Assembly (NCBI RefSeq): GCF_017813235.1 | Contig: NZ_JAGISH010000015.1 | Coordinates: forward strand, 20,927 to 84,926 | Reading direction: 5' to 3' | DNA: 64,000 nt | Source: Sagittula salina | GTDB taxonomy: Bacteria > Pseudomonadota > Alphaproteobacteria > Rhodobacterales > Rhodobacteraceae | In this document: positions 52,801 through 58,917 of the stretch, piece after piece | How the letters are laid out: every line of letters starts with the position of its first letter | Numbering within the stretch: position 1 is the first letter of the stretch | Position numbers and translations under genes: made by a program | The notes under the pieces: generated by a model | Databases searched by the model: none | What the model was told of the DNA's origin: nothing | Seen by the model: the letters and a program-made list of their open reading frames with translations, nothing else

Positions 52801-53832
52801 ACCTGGAAAAGCCACTTCGACTACCAGAATACCTCGCGGCCGAGGATCATGCAGAACCGCGACTGGCTGCGCGTGATGTTGGTGTTCAAGAACTTCCAGA
52901 TCAACATGCTCTGGCGCCTGTTCCGCGACATCCATCAGTCGGTGAAGGGGGCGGACGAGGAGGTGCGGGCCGAGGCGCGGCGCCAGCTTGTCGGGATCTC
53001 GGTCTCGATGATGCTGCATGCGGGCATCAAGGGCGTCTGGGGCTACGCGCTCCTGACCGCGCTCCTGGGCATGTTCTTCGGCGGCGGCGCGGACGAGCTG
53101 GAGGAGACGGCGGAGCAGGCCTTGCTTGCCGTCTTGCCGAACTGGATGGTGCGGGCCTTCCTCAACGGGGTGCCGGGCGCGGCCCTGGGCATCGACGTGA
53201 CGAACCGCTGGGGCATGCCGGAACTCTGGTTCCGGTCCTCTGACCGGGAACTGAGCGGCGAGGACGAGTACACCTATTGGGTGGAGCAGATCATCGGCGC
53301 CGTGCCGGGCATCGCGCAGCAGATCAAGCGCGGCGTGGACCGGATTGCGGAGGGCGACGTGCAGAAGGGTGTCGAGACCATGCTTCCGAAGGCGGCGCGG
53401 GACGCGCTGAAGTCCTTCCGCTACGCCACCGAGGGGGCCACCACCGGACGTGGCAACCCCATCGTGGACGACTTCACCGCGGCGGAGCTGGCGATGCAGT
53501 TTGCCGGGTTCACGCCCGCGCGTCTCGCGCGCCAGTACGAGTTGAACTCGCGCGACAAGAATGCCGAGCAGCGCATTCTCAAGGCCCGCAGTGCGGCACT
53601 GCGAGAGGCACGCATGAGCCTGAAGCAGGATGGCAAGATCAGCGAGAGCGCCGTTCGCCAGATCACGGATTTCAATCGGGAATATCCCTTCTACGCCATT
53701 TCGGCGGCGACTCTCAGGACATCGGTACGGTCCGGGTATCGCTCCGATGCAGCGACCACGGGCGGGGTGTACCTCAACCCGAATGTGGAGCCATACGTGC
53801 GGGCTCCGAGGGTGCGAAGCCTGTTCGATTGA
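37846..53832 (+). CDS. Giant polyvalent protein, 5,328 residues
   Basis: One uninterrupted frame of 16 kb. Numbering from 37831: 1-470 Gly/Ala-rich helical N-terminus; about 840-970 inorganic-pyrophosphatase-like domain (HARWNGLDMTIENAKGAERSG-type); 1200-1430 C5-cytosine methyltransferase-like (ISLFDYTGAWSQPF, PCTTF with Cys1287, ENP at 1352-1354); 2080-2330 N6-adenine methyltransferase (LEPSAGVGNF, NPPF near 2222); 2900-3540 SF2/SNF2 helicase (GAGKT near 2929, DEAH near 3097, LTGTP, QREGRIIRQGN); 3957-3961 HELIH zincin; 4115-4356 ADP-ribosyltransferase-like; then to the end a long helical/membrane region, LPD38-like. This is the polyvalent-protein (DarB-like) type. Likely packaged and injected to shield DNA from restriction and other defences. 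ATG 37846 has GAGG nine bases upstream; an ATG at 37831 lacks a ribosome site. Confidence 0.9.
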   Translation: MDPRNSFSIDPALARIQKEEAGHRPERSIFTTDPATPPSAPTPETPLGIDPPKPDYNSLSARYRVPPNVIQATVEAGGVEPARAAEVLGHAIEATGGDVRKGLETVLRGDTAATDQLLQLAESIAASRKPAADPAPANAPEDQPGIMGDAARQLAGGVVKGTGSAIAGAYRNAESPITHRPLTGVTGLVRSVAEQFLLLMNPDEAQGVTDGPMTGVGREVGSSVTGLGKDIQAGVSQATKDAIANSTPDGDLFAPSTWTFGKDPSMRGIAMLTLDVFGSMAPIIATSVATRQPAAGAAMGGAQSAGGAAEQARETIVQAGPEGLAKDSAYFNELVAAGATPEEAMELTAQAAERVAAILAAPVGALGGAATGRIVEGGVAGLAGKSVATRVAGGAGISALEEGSQEAAETVATNVGTGMGAGMEVNPTEGTFGDFVMGGLAGGPTGAIGGLRGERPQQDDALPPTPQDTTPEPDPLALPPGQINLGGPDTPPIGPISRAAQQAPESLGGGLSAGAEVRITTPAGAVIEATYDGEDAEGANFTVDGKPIKITREQMASGEVSVAPINHLAEIDAQHVAGLEAAAQEAAPLDLEGYEVKPEPPTLPPQPFVVPSPDQDISTPDERMTQIARDLDHTIQALGVTDMTPEEHSTIIDQLNTLGGDVEDAIIDTLTRGIDHVTESETFDDDYLPATEPAGTPDAADAIPGEALGSAVEPAGQPAPESGSAAPAAGDGRGAVSPEVAPPAAGKAVAPKTFWEQSDEDTRRMIASEIGEAGDLARKVWADIDQGTKRRITRMYRANTDALNDFAAKRAGPGADTVAAAAQEAAPAPTEAQKEAGNYKKGHARWNGLDMTIENAKGAERSGTDASGNAWSVTMPADYGYFKRTEGADGDHVDFYMGPDEQSDTVFVIDQVDAKTGEFDEHKVVLGTQDRAEAEDLYDAGFSDGKGPQRRAGVSKMTVGEFKEWLANGDTKKPMVPEGRGATVREPARAITPDAPLYAKDDGDEQGGGEEISPPPKTRPAGFTFKLADRLDRRENATIAKYRDTPAGEVIAELDSMARRAESAMRERGTDVRGMDGTGQDQWLDVIEGALHHAREIAEELRQTKGEGALWPARDEDTGEVILDGSPMAEAMQFLEDSETMSPPIDAIAPGPNLYGTEDDGSEPMQESQVFPAPAKTQSFATMEKKGPFIELDEAQARVEEWKRIAREIGESGVNRNRLIISLFDYTGAWSQPFADAGYQVVRHDIKHGTDIIRDAAYVLERVAEYRGEGHEIAGVLSACPCTTFAGSGARWWQELHDVESPEAVEKVFGRAGLLSGAKSPLAFNVMLYEATRDVVREARPGFHVLENPIGRIQNVTSLTKPLLRFHPSNFGDTYTKHTQLFGDFNPDLPLANVKATDGSKMQSQMRGDDPLGKEQRSTTPEGFAYAFFMANDPEARKRLGKVKEAGSRAQGDLFTSLGRLSEVADEMAAMSLRNGTPEASARNLVRAAIRKIEAGNVAEAIDDLDKASNRLLKRHKPLSEVIDEVSDALEKKAEPKKPARASTPVKTVEIRPNMDDRPGYERLMVGGEPSTTQTRMTDDGFVVKREVNRTQVIDPQGQVVFQGRHGVQESEVEKAIEDRRSLLADGAKPEDVKQDKLATSWRENKRLKLFKDTVARRYVEQDRDPFRDQRAGIAPDVAAYGDWLARLSDADLDKIGPYFRDDYSPYHGATNLLNGGIAEALREFAVQGVVIDAASLKAINDAAPEPIDFTLPKAADSAPAQKPEKAPEPAPHKVPEKAAGILSSLPQEKQDRAAELKRRLAEKARTQISSGIDPDYIILGGELVALYMEAGTRRFAEMLQDFARDAGLTMRQAQAPMRAAYNHVRDEMDLDGKDISDLDDAATVMAAVRAALAAEEAGNSTEATPSDMEAESKEGQDDAGERVRDDAQEPLAGTPSEPVQAPEEPAQAGRDGEPGGRGNSGAGDGDDGAGNATSRGRGDRAGRPVSKPGKRRVAKRKTPKESAEADLFSTEVQQAASAQLPGTDFVITPDLKLGQGGPAQKFNDNIAAIETLKRIEGEGRRATPREQTILARYVGWGGLKNAFRAAGSDEGEGIAKGWEDRVARLEAILEPMELRAARNSVKAAHYTSETVVNGLWKIAERVGFSGGAVLEPSAGVGNFLGLMPEGLRGKSRVMAVEYDSITARIAKLLYPDATVFHSGFQNVPLPQGRFALAIGNPPFGTDSLYFQHLPEVNRRSIHNQFFLASLRALEPGAPLAMVVSRYLMDAKDISSRVALARLGTLEGAIRLPSSAFQENARTEVVTDILVFRRHTADEAAVEAAIVAETNTGKAPDLDKDQAAQLPDLTRNFSGWLKTTEFDDPKGSGERLVMNGYFERNPHMVLGEIGATGTMHKTNELSVTLPAEDIEQRLSDAIARLPSATPHDSVAKRTTERFDRLAEAMDLAIRGAEPGQVRVNENGTLVAVMEREEGDASILEERAITADTPYSSDYFVGDDGLWRREVDLLDEAGKKVKRRDKEGRVTNFNVKTVEVISDTASIPPAAKWGAKRIAQLRAMLPIRDAFRQQVSLEAQDAPAAQIEANREVLRKAYRAFVDTHGPLHQSRVRSIADSMPDGGLILAVEDLVSAPQAKTVKVKDADILSARVIVPPKRIDHVDTLDDAITTVLAERGGLDIERMASLLGTDEADVHSKLSEGDTPRGFLDPEQGHWVTVDEYLSGEVRRKLAAAEAAGLEGNVQALKAVAPEPWGPAEITPSLGANWIPPRVYADFLQHVGYTQGHAVYQSLSNTWTLSAQGKSATQWETTEARSWSPVEIINAVMNSSPIKITYKFEEKTVVDEDATRESQARGEELANEFQDWVFADDARRDHLVKLFNEKFNTRVTRQRDGSHLKLSGANPAVRMRRHQKNAIWRGITDRTVLYDHVVGAGKTFTAIARVMERRRMGLSRKPMVVVPNHLTEQWAKDWRFLYPGANLLVAGKKDFEKANRRRLFARIASGDYDAVIIGHSQIGMIPIDPSVEMSFLDEELRDALKAVKEAEEQAAEDGTDTGWRKPVGVAEAERLVTKLEERMAKVRARSRDRLISFQQMGIDDLTIDEAHEFKNLQYSSRLTGVSGMGNKTGSGKAIDLHLKLRSLHDQNAGIAFLTGTPISNSVSEMYLVLRNLAPAQLREMGLENFDAWRTLFVTATSEWEPTESGSLKEVTRLGREWTNMRTLMELYYSVSDAVTLEDIKQAFTEDNNGAAFPVPRVKDAKEGESRRMIAVAPGPRQADILNEVVQDFESLRFISNPKERNAARLRAMDKARKVALDARAVEARNPGDGDAGKIAAVAENIARIYRAWEKDKGTQVVFLDRSVPSGKGDAKVVQAYEDALKKYDEAVKKGDDAAEAKAVEALDKFDRADIEARRDALAGGWNAYDEIKSRLVADGLPAEEIRFVQEADTEVKKKAMFQQVRDGKIRVLIGSTPRMGAGTNVQDRLVALHHVDVTWKPSDIEQREGRIIRQGNKLLEKYGMDGFEVEVIAYATERTVDAKMWDLNGQKLRAINGIRKYDGRFLMEFEDAESASMAEMAALATGDPLMVDRIKLDGERKKLMASQRRFSRKRNALRASIAAARRTIDEADDKAATAETLAGEIEKRLAGVADRAARRSITIEGTSFTDPEEAGEAADTLIAEQRGDKPKGRFKIEVAGLPVTTREDVDKLIRRQFGDEGAEVIVGGETHITFADAGRALAQRLNDALVKQEGLETRTLDGVEAMGFDLEVSVYPSWGGDFAAQIVLLADGEEVAENTYYNKAGLISSGEFAATLRKFRDTVTPERSRREAAGWRREKAEAIKELPQFEAEAEKPWPDAERFDEVDKKLDAVIAALGGKAAAKEPEVEAPATAAQRRRADGQPEAPVMKAMTADLNTELARLGFGGRVKAAAWRKITAGPLRLDGFYDDGQIGVAEDAADPRSVLNHELIHALRDPDLWGGEAGIFTRAEWQALVRAARADKALMDRIRREYADASTQVQTEEAVAEMFAAWVRAQDKASPVAGLLRRIRDVLAALGNALRGNGFASAGRVFEQIANGTMGQRAQARDAQGRFTSGGDDPDDTPPSGGGKRQRRTRVTETAAFRRWFGNSKVVDSAGEPLAVYHGTAADFDAFDPDKLGSSTRHDAAYGGFFFSSSATVANTFAEHARGRTASERPSGPNLIPVYLSLQNPRVIEWNDKGVTGFAGEIRKAKDAGNDGLIVRNALDYAGSDTITIGGKPVSFDMHSEFALFTLPDYIAGQRNLDEVLVELRETVEYWDSEIADVTADESHSDADLAEAMEGRAEWKRMLDAFKSDPESVRIDGKAPADVFIAFKPEQIKSPFNRGSFDASDPRFLHARPSARQKRRPQPFTEGAPSVQAKTMQEGLKRLTTSIMTQAMQGVDNGNVSLLAMVPGRALYQELGADLPAARRYLRLKEQMDALRNKVHNHMDDVAKEWRGLLTKNRKANESMMDLMHKATIEQIDPSEAFVALAEKRDPELVERYGLRSKTGAAAQARIDEDKRRYGMWQKLRARYVALPAPFQKMFRTIRNEYARMADAFDQAILDNAEKAMKVAVRRAERDYQKRIDEIRDDGLTGKARKEAMEEAKQALETAKAMSRFSMQARLASLRAQFESNRLQGPYFPLARFGTFYVTSRDKMGKVVSFSRFELEKDQFAEAERMRKEGYDVEVGAMESMNLREAVDPTFVADVESLLEEVNVDRKVMDEVWQRWLMTLPDLSLRKNRIHRKGTPGYVGDAFRAFGYQMAHGGHQLARLKYGLDLTEALEDARMDARGAPDPVRADLIVNEMKHRHDFVMNPKGSKLAQAGTTAAFVWYLGVTPAAAISNLTQTTVVGAPILGAFHGKGGLTVALKQLARALGDFTKGRAWAETSTSLTPEEKAAMKQAYERGIVDKSQAHDLVGVGEQGIEYNRARTAIMEKVAFFFHHAERLNREVTFLAAYRMARAKGYGHEGAISKAGELTWKSHFDYQNTSRPRIMQNRDWLRVMLVFKNFQINMLWRLFRDIHQSVKGADEEVRAEARRQLVGISVSMMLHAGIKGVWGYALLTALLGMFFGGGADELEETAEQALLAVLPNWMVRAFLNGVPGAALGIDVTNRWGMPELWFRSSDRELSGEDEYTYWVEQIIGAVPGIAQQIKRGVDRIAEGDVQKGVETMLPKAARDALKSFRYATEGATTGRGNPIVDDFTAAELAMQFAGFTPARLARQYELNSRDKNAEQRILKARSAALREARMSLKQDGKISESAVRQITDFNREYPFYAISAATLRTSVRSGYRSDAATTGGVYLNPNVEPYVRAPRVRSLFD

Positions 53833-53934
53833 TCCCCATCCGTGCCGTCTTTCCCGGGTGGCACGGATGTGCTATGCAGGCAGCACGGCGCGCAAGAGGC
53901 GCGATGCAATCATGTCACGCATCGGACCTCGCAT

Positions 53935-55110
53935 ATGCCCTCGTTCTGCACAATCACCGGAAACATCAGGGATATTGGGTTTCGCGCCTCTAGCGGCGCG
54001 TCACTCAGATTCGAGAGTACCTCGCGCGGATTGCAGACCGTCGCTGGCTCGATAGTCATCCCCACGACTAAAGAAGTCTTTTCCGATGAAAATGGGGATT
54101 TCACGGTCGAGTTGATTGCCGGAAATTACCGGTTGACGGCAATCGGCCCAGATGGGGCCTCTGCTATCGTGAAGCTCGTTCCAGTAGCAACAAATCTGAC
54201 TGCTGTCACTTTGGCAGCACTGCTCCAAATCAGTGACCCTGTCACCCTATCTGCCGCCGGGCAAATTTTGGTTGATGCCTCTGCTGCGAGAGATGAGGCC
54301 GTGGAAATACGGTCCGATACACAATTACTTCTGGACCAGGCGACAAGCCAAGCTGGCGCAGCGGCGGCGAGTGCCGGGGCCGCAGGCGATCACGCTGCCG
54401 CAGCTGCGGCGAGTGCCGGGGTCGCAGGCGATCACGCTGCCGCAGCTGCTGACAACGCAAGCAGCGCTCACATGGCCGCAGATGCGGCGGCAGAGAGTGC
54501 TGAAACGGCAGCAGCGGCAGCGACGGAGACAGCTGCGAATGTGACGGCTGTAACTCAAATTTCTGCATCCGTCTTTGAAAGCGCTGAAACTGTGGACGGT
54601 CAGGCCGCCATCGTTTTGGCCGCTAAAGATGATGCGGTGTCGGCTCTGAGCCAAGTCCATGACAATGTTCAGACGGCCACAGCGCGGGCTGATGAAGCCG
54701 ATGCCTCTGCCAGCGCCGCGGCAGACGCCGCAACCAGAGCGGAAAATAGCTACTGGAACGCAAATGCACGCGCAACGGACGCAGAAAGCGCGCGCGCCGA
54801 GTCAGCAGAGAGTGCCGGGATTGCGGCGTCCCACGCCGCCGCCGCTGTGGCGAGTGCCGGGGTCGCAGGCGATCACGCTGCCGCAGCTGCCGCAAGCGCT
54901 GGGGCAGCAGGCGATCAAGCTGCCGCAGCTGCTGCAAGCGCTGGGGCTGCAGGCGATCAAGCTGTCGCATCAGCGGAAAGCGCAGTTGTGGCAGAGCAGG
55001 CGAGCGCCACGGCCGTAGCGGCGGTCGAGTCGCAGCAAGTCGCAATGATGCAGCTCGCGATCTCCTTCGCAAACTCGCAGACCCGTTACATCGAAATTTT
55101 TGACGCGTGA
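53935..55110 (+). CDS. Alanine-rich tail fibre shaft protein
   Basis: A protein of 391 residues. The N-terminal 95 residues are a beta domain (CTITGNIRDIGFRASSGASL, ENGDFTVELIAGNYRLTAIG) of the fibre attachment type. The rest is almost pure Ala/Ser/Asp helix with 14-residue repeats (ASAGAAGDHAAAAA-like, five copies), expected to be a trimeric coiled-coil shaft. It is lower in GC than the neighbours, in line with modular exchange of fibre genes. Start 53935 is chosen because the beta domain begins there; the ribosome site is weak. Confidence 0.76.
   Translation: MPSFCTITGNIRDIGFRASSGASLRFESTSRGLQTVAGSIVIPTTKEVFSDENGDFTVELIAGNYRLTAIGPDGASAIVKLVPVATNLTAVTLAALLQISDPVTLSAAGQILVDASAARDEAVEIRSDTQLLLDQATSQAGAAAASAGAAGDHAAAAAASAGVAGDHAAAAADNASSAHMAADAAAESAETAAAAATETAANVTAVTQISASVFESAETVDGQAAIVLAAKDDAVSALSQVHDNVQTATARADEADASASAAADAATRAENSYWNANARATDAESARAESAESAGIAASHAAAAVASAGVAGDHAAAAAASAGAAGDQAAAAAASAGAAGDQAVASAESAVVAEQASATAVAAVESQQVAMMQLAISFANSQTRYIEIFDA
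54367..54450 (+). repeat. Two tandem 42-bp repeats in fibre gene
   Basis: Two consecutive 42-base units, nearly identical, encode the 14-residue unit ASAG(A/V)AGDHAAAAA. In frame with the fibre gene. Confidence 0.85.
54850..54975 (+). repeat. Three tandem 42-bp repeats in fibre gene
   Basis: Three further 42-base units of the same family, with DQ replacing DH in the last two and a diverged end in the third. The first unit is closest to the copies 400 bases upstream, so the two clusters could recombine and change shaft length. Confidence 0.82.
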
Positions 55111-55117
55111 GGACCAC

Positions 55118-57523
55118 ATGACAGTTGAGGCACAAGTCGCAAATCTGGTCACAGCGGTTGATCAGTTGACCGACGCGGTGAAGGTTCGAAAGGCGGTTTT
55201 CGATGCGGCGGTTCTGGACGCTGGGGCAGCGCGAGACCAGGCGGCCAGCTACGTCCCTCAGGTGACAGCTCTTCGGGATACCGCGCAGAGCCTGCGGGAC
55301 CAAACCTATGGCCTGGCACAGGACGTGGCATCAGCCATCGTCTACCAGAACCTTGAAGCTGTTGCCGCCAGCAAGGCGGTGAACCCGACCGCGATCTGCA
55401 TCGACGATACCGTGCTGCCGATGTGGGCGCAGATCGGCAAGTCCTGGTACAACGAACCGCTGGGCACCGCGACGCGTGGCACCCGCCGGGACATGCCGCG
55501 CGTGAAGGTGATCGTGTCGACAGGTGCGGCCCTTACGATCTACGACGGAGATGACCCATCGCTACCGATGTGGATGGTATTCGAGGCGTCCAACTCCAAA
55601 GCTTTCCGCAGCGGTGCGAATAGCGTTTCCTCCATGAATGGGGTTGTCGCTGTAGGTGTTGACGGCACGTCCTCTGGCCTTCTCTTGGTTATCGACTTCG
55701 CGGCGGACAGACTTGCTCAGAGGTTCGCGGGGTTTTCTGGTGTTATCCCTCGCGTATGGCGATCCGTGTCCTCCCGAAATGGAGGGGAGTTCGAAAGCGT
55801 GAACCTGCCGGATATTGTACAGCGTGATGCTAACGCTGTCGGTATGACGGTATTCCCCGGCGCACCCCTGTCTCCCTTTTCGGGGCTTCCTGTGCCGACG
55901 ATTGCCGTAGCGACCGGGGGCGGCGTGTCGATTATCAAGCATGACGGTACGGTGGTGAACAGCCTCACGTCCACCCCCGCCAAATCCGTAACGTGGGCCG
56001 AGGGGGCGCTCGTCTGGCAGAACCTCGGACGATACATCCACTCTGCCCGTCTGGACGAACTGTCGTCTTCCGGTTTTGGAGCGCAGGTTGCGCGGACGGC
56101 GGCGGCGGCGGCCGGGGAGTTTCAGATGCTTTGTCGGGTCAGTGAAATGACATCAGCTGACCACGGCGTGGCGTACGGCGGCAGCGCGGTGGATCTGGCG
56201 GTGGCCGGGCTGTGCCTCAGGCAAAAGGCTTTGGGCACCGGAGGCATGTCGGCTCTGCTCACGACGACCTTCAACACCGGCTGGATGCCTGACGGCATCG
56301 AGGGCGCCTGGCTGGCAGACACGGCTACTGCCACGTTGTCAGGAACTAGCTTAGTGGACGGGGGCAGCACGTGGGAGCACCTGACCACGAACACCGGGTG
56401 GAGCGGCTCCGGCGATACCGTGAGCTTCGGGGGCACTGGCGCTGTTCAGTATAACAAGTATTTCACCCGGATGTCCTCTGTACCCACGGGGCAAATGCTC
56501 AAGTACACGTTCACCATCGAGAACCTCTCCGGGTCTTCGGTCAACGTAGGTCTGTTCAATACCTCTAGCAAAGGGTTTCAAGAACCCCAAAACACGTTCA
56601 GCTCGAACGGTACGTACACCCGGTATCGCGCTGCGGAGGACGGGGCAGCTGTAGGGTTCTGCGTTCAATCCAACGACCCGACGCAGACGGTCACCGTATC
56701 GAACGTCTCTATTGAGCTTGCTGATGCTGACCGCTCCATAGCCGCCAACCATCTTTCCGTGGTCGGCACAATTAACCGCACGCCGGTGGCAACCGGGTCC
56801 GAGTTGGTGGGCTACGGTGGGTTCAGCCCCACGAATTACTTGATCCAGGATTACGACTCCGATCTCGACTTCGGAACCGGGGACTTCAGCATTCTGGTCT
56901 GGTCGAAGGGAGCAGCGACAGACTCGATTGTTGTCCGCCAAGATAAGGACGCTTCAGCTGTGTACGGTGCTGGTAACTACTTCCGTCTGTACCTCGTGGG
57001 GGGCCTGCTGCGGGCGTTCGTGAATGGTAGCTCGCTAACCGCCCCGTTCGCCGTGACCACTACTGACTGGCATCAATTTGCATGGACCCGCGAGGCCGGG
57101 GTTAGCTCCCTGTACCACAATGGCGTCAAAGTGGCGTCTTCGGGCAGCTTGGCCGGAAGCGTGACCAACGCCAACGCCGTGCTACGGGTGGGGGTCGTCA
57201 TGTACAACGGGGGATTTGTTGACGCCCATGATGGAGCACTGGCTCTGTTCAGGATTGGAGCATCTGCGCTTACCGCCGACCAGATCGCTCACGCCTACCG
57301 GACTGAACGGCCGATGTTCGAACCCGGCGCGCAGGTCACCTTGGGCGGAGCAAGCGCTGCGGTCACGGCACTGGCGCACGACGCCGACACTGGCCTGCTG
57401 CATGTCGGCACCAATCAGGGCCGCAGCGCCTTCCGGGGGCTGGTGCGTTCCGAGTACGAAGCGGGCGCCGTGACCAAACTTGCCGCGCGCGGCGGCATGA
57501 CCATCAAAGGGGATGCGGCATGA
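55118..57523 (+). CDS. Tail fibre/spike with LamG-like domain
   Basis: A protein of 801 residues with GAGGA before ATG 55118. Residues 1-75 are a helical stalk continuing the preceding fibre. Residues 80-370 contain beta repeats (VKVIVSTGAALTIYDGDDPS, LLVIDFAADRL). Residues about 590-730 form a concanavalin/LamG-type jelly roll (DFGTGDFSILVWSKG, DWHQFAWTREAGVSSLYHNG), a common carbohydrate-binding domain. Probable receptor-binding protein for a surface glycan. No polysaccharide-cleaving motif is visible. Confidence 0.8.
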   Translation: MTVEAQVANLVTAVDQLTDAVKVRKAVFDAAVLDAGAARDQAASYVPQVTALRDTAQSLRDQTYGLAQDVASAIVYQNLEAVAASKAVNPTAICIDDTVLPMWAQIGKSWYNEPLGTATRGTRRDMPRVKVIVSTGAALTIYDGDDPSLPMWMVFEASNSKAFRSGANSVSSMNGVVAVGVDGTSSGLLLVIDFAADRLAQRFAGFSGVIPRVWRSVSSRNGGEFESVNLPDIVQRDANAVGMTVFPGAPLSPFSGLPVPTIAVATGGGVSIIKHDGTVVNSLTSTPAKSVTWAEGALVWQNLGRYIHSARLDELSSSGFGAQVARTAAAAAGEFQMLCRVSEMTSADHGVAYGGSAVDLAVAGLCLRQKALGTGGMSALLTTTFNTGWMPDGIEGAWLADTATATLSGTSLVDGGSTWEHLTTNTGWSGSGDTVSFGGTGAVQYNKYFTRMSSVPTGQMLKYTFTIENLSGSSVNVGLFNTSSKGFQEPQNTFSSNGTYTRYRAAEDGAAVGFCVQSNDPTQTVTVSNVSIELADADRSIAANHLSVVGTINRTPVATGSELVGYGGFSPTNYLIQDYDSDLDFGTGDFSILVWSKGAATDSIVVRQDKDASAVYGAGNYFRLYLVGGLLRAFVNGSSLTAPFAVTTTDWHQFAWTREAGVSSLYHNGVKVASSGSLAGSVTNANAVLRVGVVMYNGGFVDAHDGALALFRIGASALTADQIAHAYRTERPMFEPGAQVTLGGASAAVTALAHDADTGLLHVGTNQGRSAFRGLVRSEYEAGAVTKLAARGGMTIKGDAA

Positions 57524-57816
57524 GCCTGAGCATCAAGAAACCTGCCATCAACCTGCGGGACGCGCTTGCGCGCCTCGCCACCCTGCGGCCGGCACCGCGT
57601 TACGAGACCCTGTGGTTCTCGGGTGACGGAACCAGGAAAACGTTTGTCCTGCCGACCGGCTGGCGCACGAAGCTCGTGTATATCGACGGTCTGCTCAAGC
57701 GCCCTGGTTCGGCAGAGGCCTACACGACCTCGGTCACGCTCAACGTCGAAACGATCGCCTTCGCCGTGGCACCGGGCACGGTGTCGGTCGGCGTCTATGC
57801 GGAGTGCGCGCAATGA
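57520..57816 (+). CDS. Small fibre-associated protein
   Basis: A protein of 98 residues, beta-rich (YETLWFSGDGTRKTFVLPTG, KLVYIDGLLKRPGSAEAYTT). The 'FVLPTG...VYIDGL.K' pattern is seen in small phage tail appendages that add a beta-sandwich. Coupled to the fibre gene by ATGA and to the next gene likewise. Confidence 0.7.
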   Translation: MSLSIKKPAINLRDALARLATLRPAPRYETLWFSGDGTRKTFVLPTGWRTKLVYIDGLLKRPGSAEAYTTSVTLNVETIAFAVAPGTVSVGVYAECAQ

Positions 57817-58334
57817 CGGTCTTCATCCACAAGGGCGACGGGCCCCTGAGCTACCGGCAAGCGGTAGACCGCGGCCGGGATCTCTTTGCGGCGGAGCGTA
57901 TCGCCTACCTGCGCGAGGCTGGCCTGTTGACGAGTGATCCAGACTATATCGCCTGGGCCAATCAGTGGCTGGCCGACAACGTGGTGAATGAGACCAACAA
58001 CGTCTTCAACCACGCCGTCCACGATTACCGGGCAGCCCTCGCGCGCCTCGCTCGCTACCGGCTGGCGGAGGGGCGCCCCGAGCTGGTCGAGCTACAGGAC
58101 ACGGGGCAGATCGATCCCGAGACGGGCGAGCCGGTCATGGCCGACGTGGTGGTGCAGACTGCCGTTGACCCGCTCCCGGCGGAGGTATCCGGCGTAGATG
58201 ATGTGACTGGCGAGCCCGTCATGATTCCGAACCCTGCCATCGTCCGGGACGATGCAGAGCGCGATGAGGCACAGGCTGTGGTCGATGCCGCACCACCAGA
58301 CGTGATTGCCTTGAATGGGGGTTTAGCGGTTTGA
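57813..58334 (+). CDS. Hypothetical tail-region protein
   Basis: A protein of 173 residues. The N-terminal 90 residues are helical (SYRQAVDRGRDLFAAERIAY, NHAVHDYRAALARLARYRLA). Two acidic loops share the motif TGEPVM (DPETGEPVMADVV and DVTGEPVMIPNPA), like a tail-fibre assembly chaperone. ATGA at the start, and it overlaps the TTG start of the next gene. Confidence 0.66.
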   Translation: MTVFIHKGDGPLSYRQAVDRGRDLFAAERIAYLREAGLLTSDPDYIAWANQWLADNVVNETNNVFNHAVHDYRAALARLARYRLAEGRPELVELQDTGQIDPETGEPVMADVVVQTAVDPLPAEVSGVDDVTGEPVMIPNPAIVRDDAERDEAQAVVDAAPPDVIALNGGLAV

Positions 58335-58915
58335 CCAGTGACGAATTCCCGCATTCCTGGATGGCCCGCATTGTGGAGCTTGCCAAGGTCATCGGCGCGC
58401 TGTCCGTGATAGCCTCCGCTGGACTCGCGGTCTACGCTTGGACCTTTGGACCTGTTGGTCGGTTTTTCGCCAAGGTCGACAAGATCGTCGTGGACATAGC
58501 CCAGCTGCAACAGGACGTCGCCCGCGCCAACGGCGAGGATCGTGTGATCCGCCAGCCTGACGGCATGAGCTACATCCGTGAGCCCGTCACCCAGGGGGAG
58601 ATGGTCACGATGATGCTGACCATCGGGCGTACCCGGCTGGGTCAGGCTTGCCGCCTAACGGACTGGGTGCCGATCTTCGTCGATGGAACCAATATACCGC
58701 TTCCCGGCAGACGCGCCTATCCGAACCGATCACTCCAGCAGCTGGGCGAGGGCTTGGAGACGCGCCGGATCGAGATGATCCCTCCGGAAGAACTGATGCC
58801 GGGCCGGGTGACGGTCTACCTCGCGCTCTCCTATGCCTGCCTGTCCCAGGGCGGCGAAAAGCCGGTGCCGGATCGAACCGATGTGCTGGCCTACATGCTC
58901 CTGCCCGGTGCGTAG
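58331..58915 (+). CDS. Membrane-anchored late protein
   Basis: A protein of 194 residues starting at TTG 58331 (overlap TTGA with the previous stop). One transmembrane helix (IGALSVIASAGLAVYAW) is followed by a short coiled coil (KIVVDIAQLQQDVARANG) and a soluble domain to the end. Position just before the lysis genes suggests a lysis or superinfection role; not recognised. Confidence 0.66.
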   Translation: MTSDEFPHSWMARIVELAKVIGALSVIASAGLAVYAWTFGPVGRFFAKVDKIVVDIAQLQQDVARANGEDRVIRQPDGMSYIREPVTQGEMVTMMLTIGRTRLGQACRLTDWVPIFVDGTNIPLPGRRAYPNRSLQQLGEGLETRRIEMIPPEELMPGRVTVYLALSYACLSQGGEKPVPDRTDVLAYMLLPGA

Positions 58916-58917
58916 CG

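Noticed and set aside
54360..54980. CRISPR-like array of regular repeats
   Set aside because: The repeats are tandem without spacers, in frame and coding for a fibre shaft. No cas genes are present.
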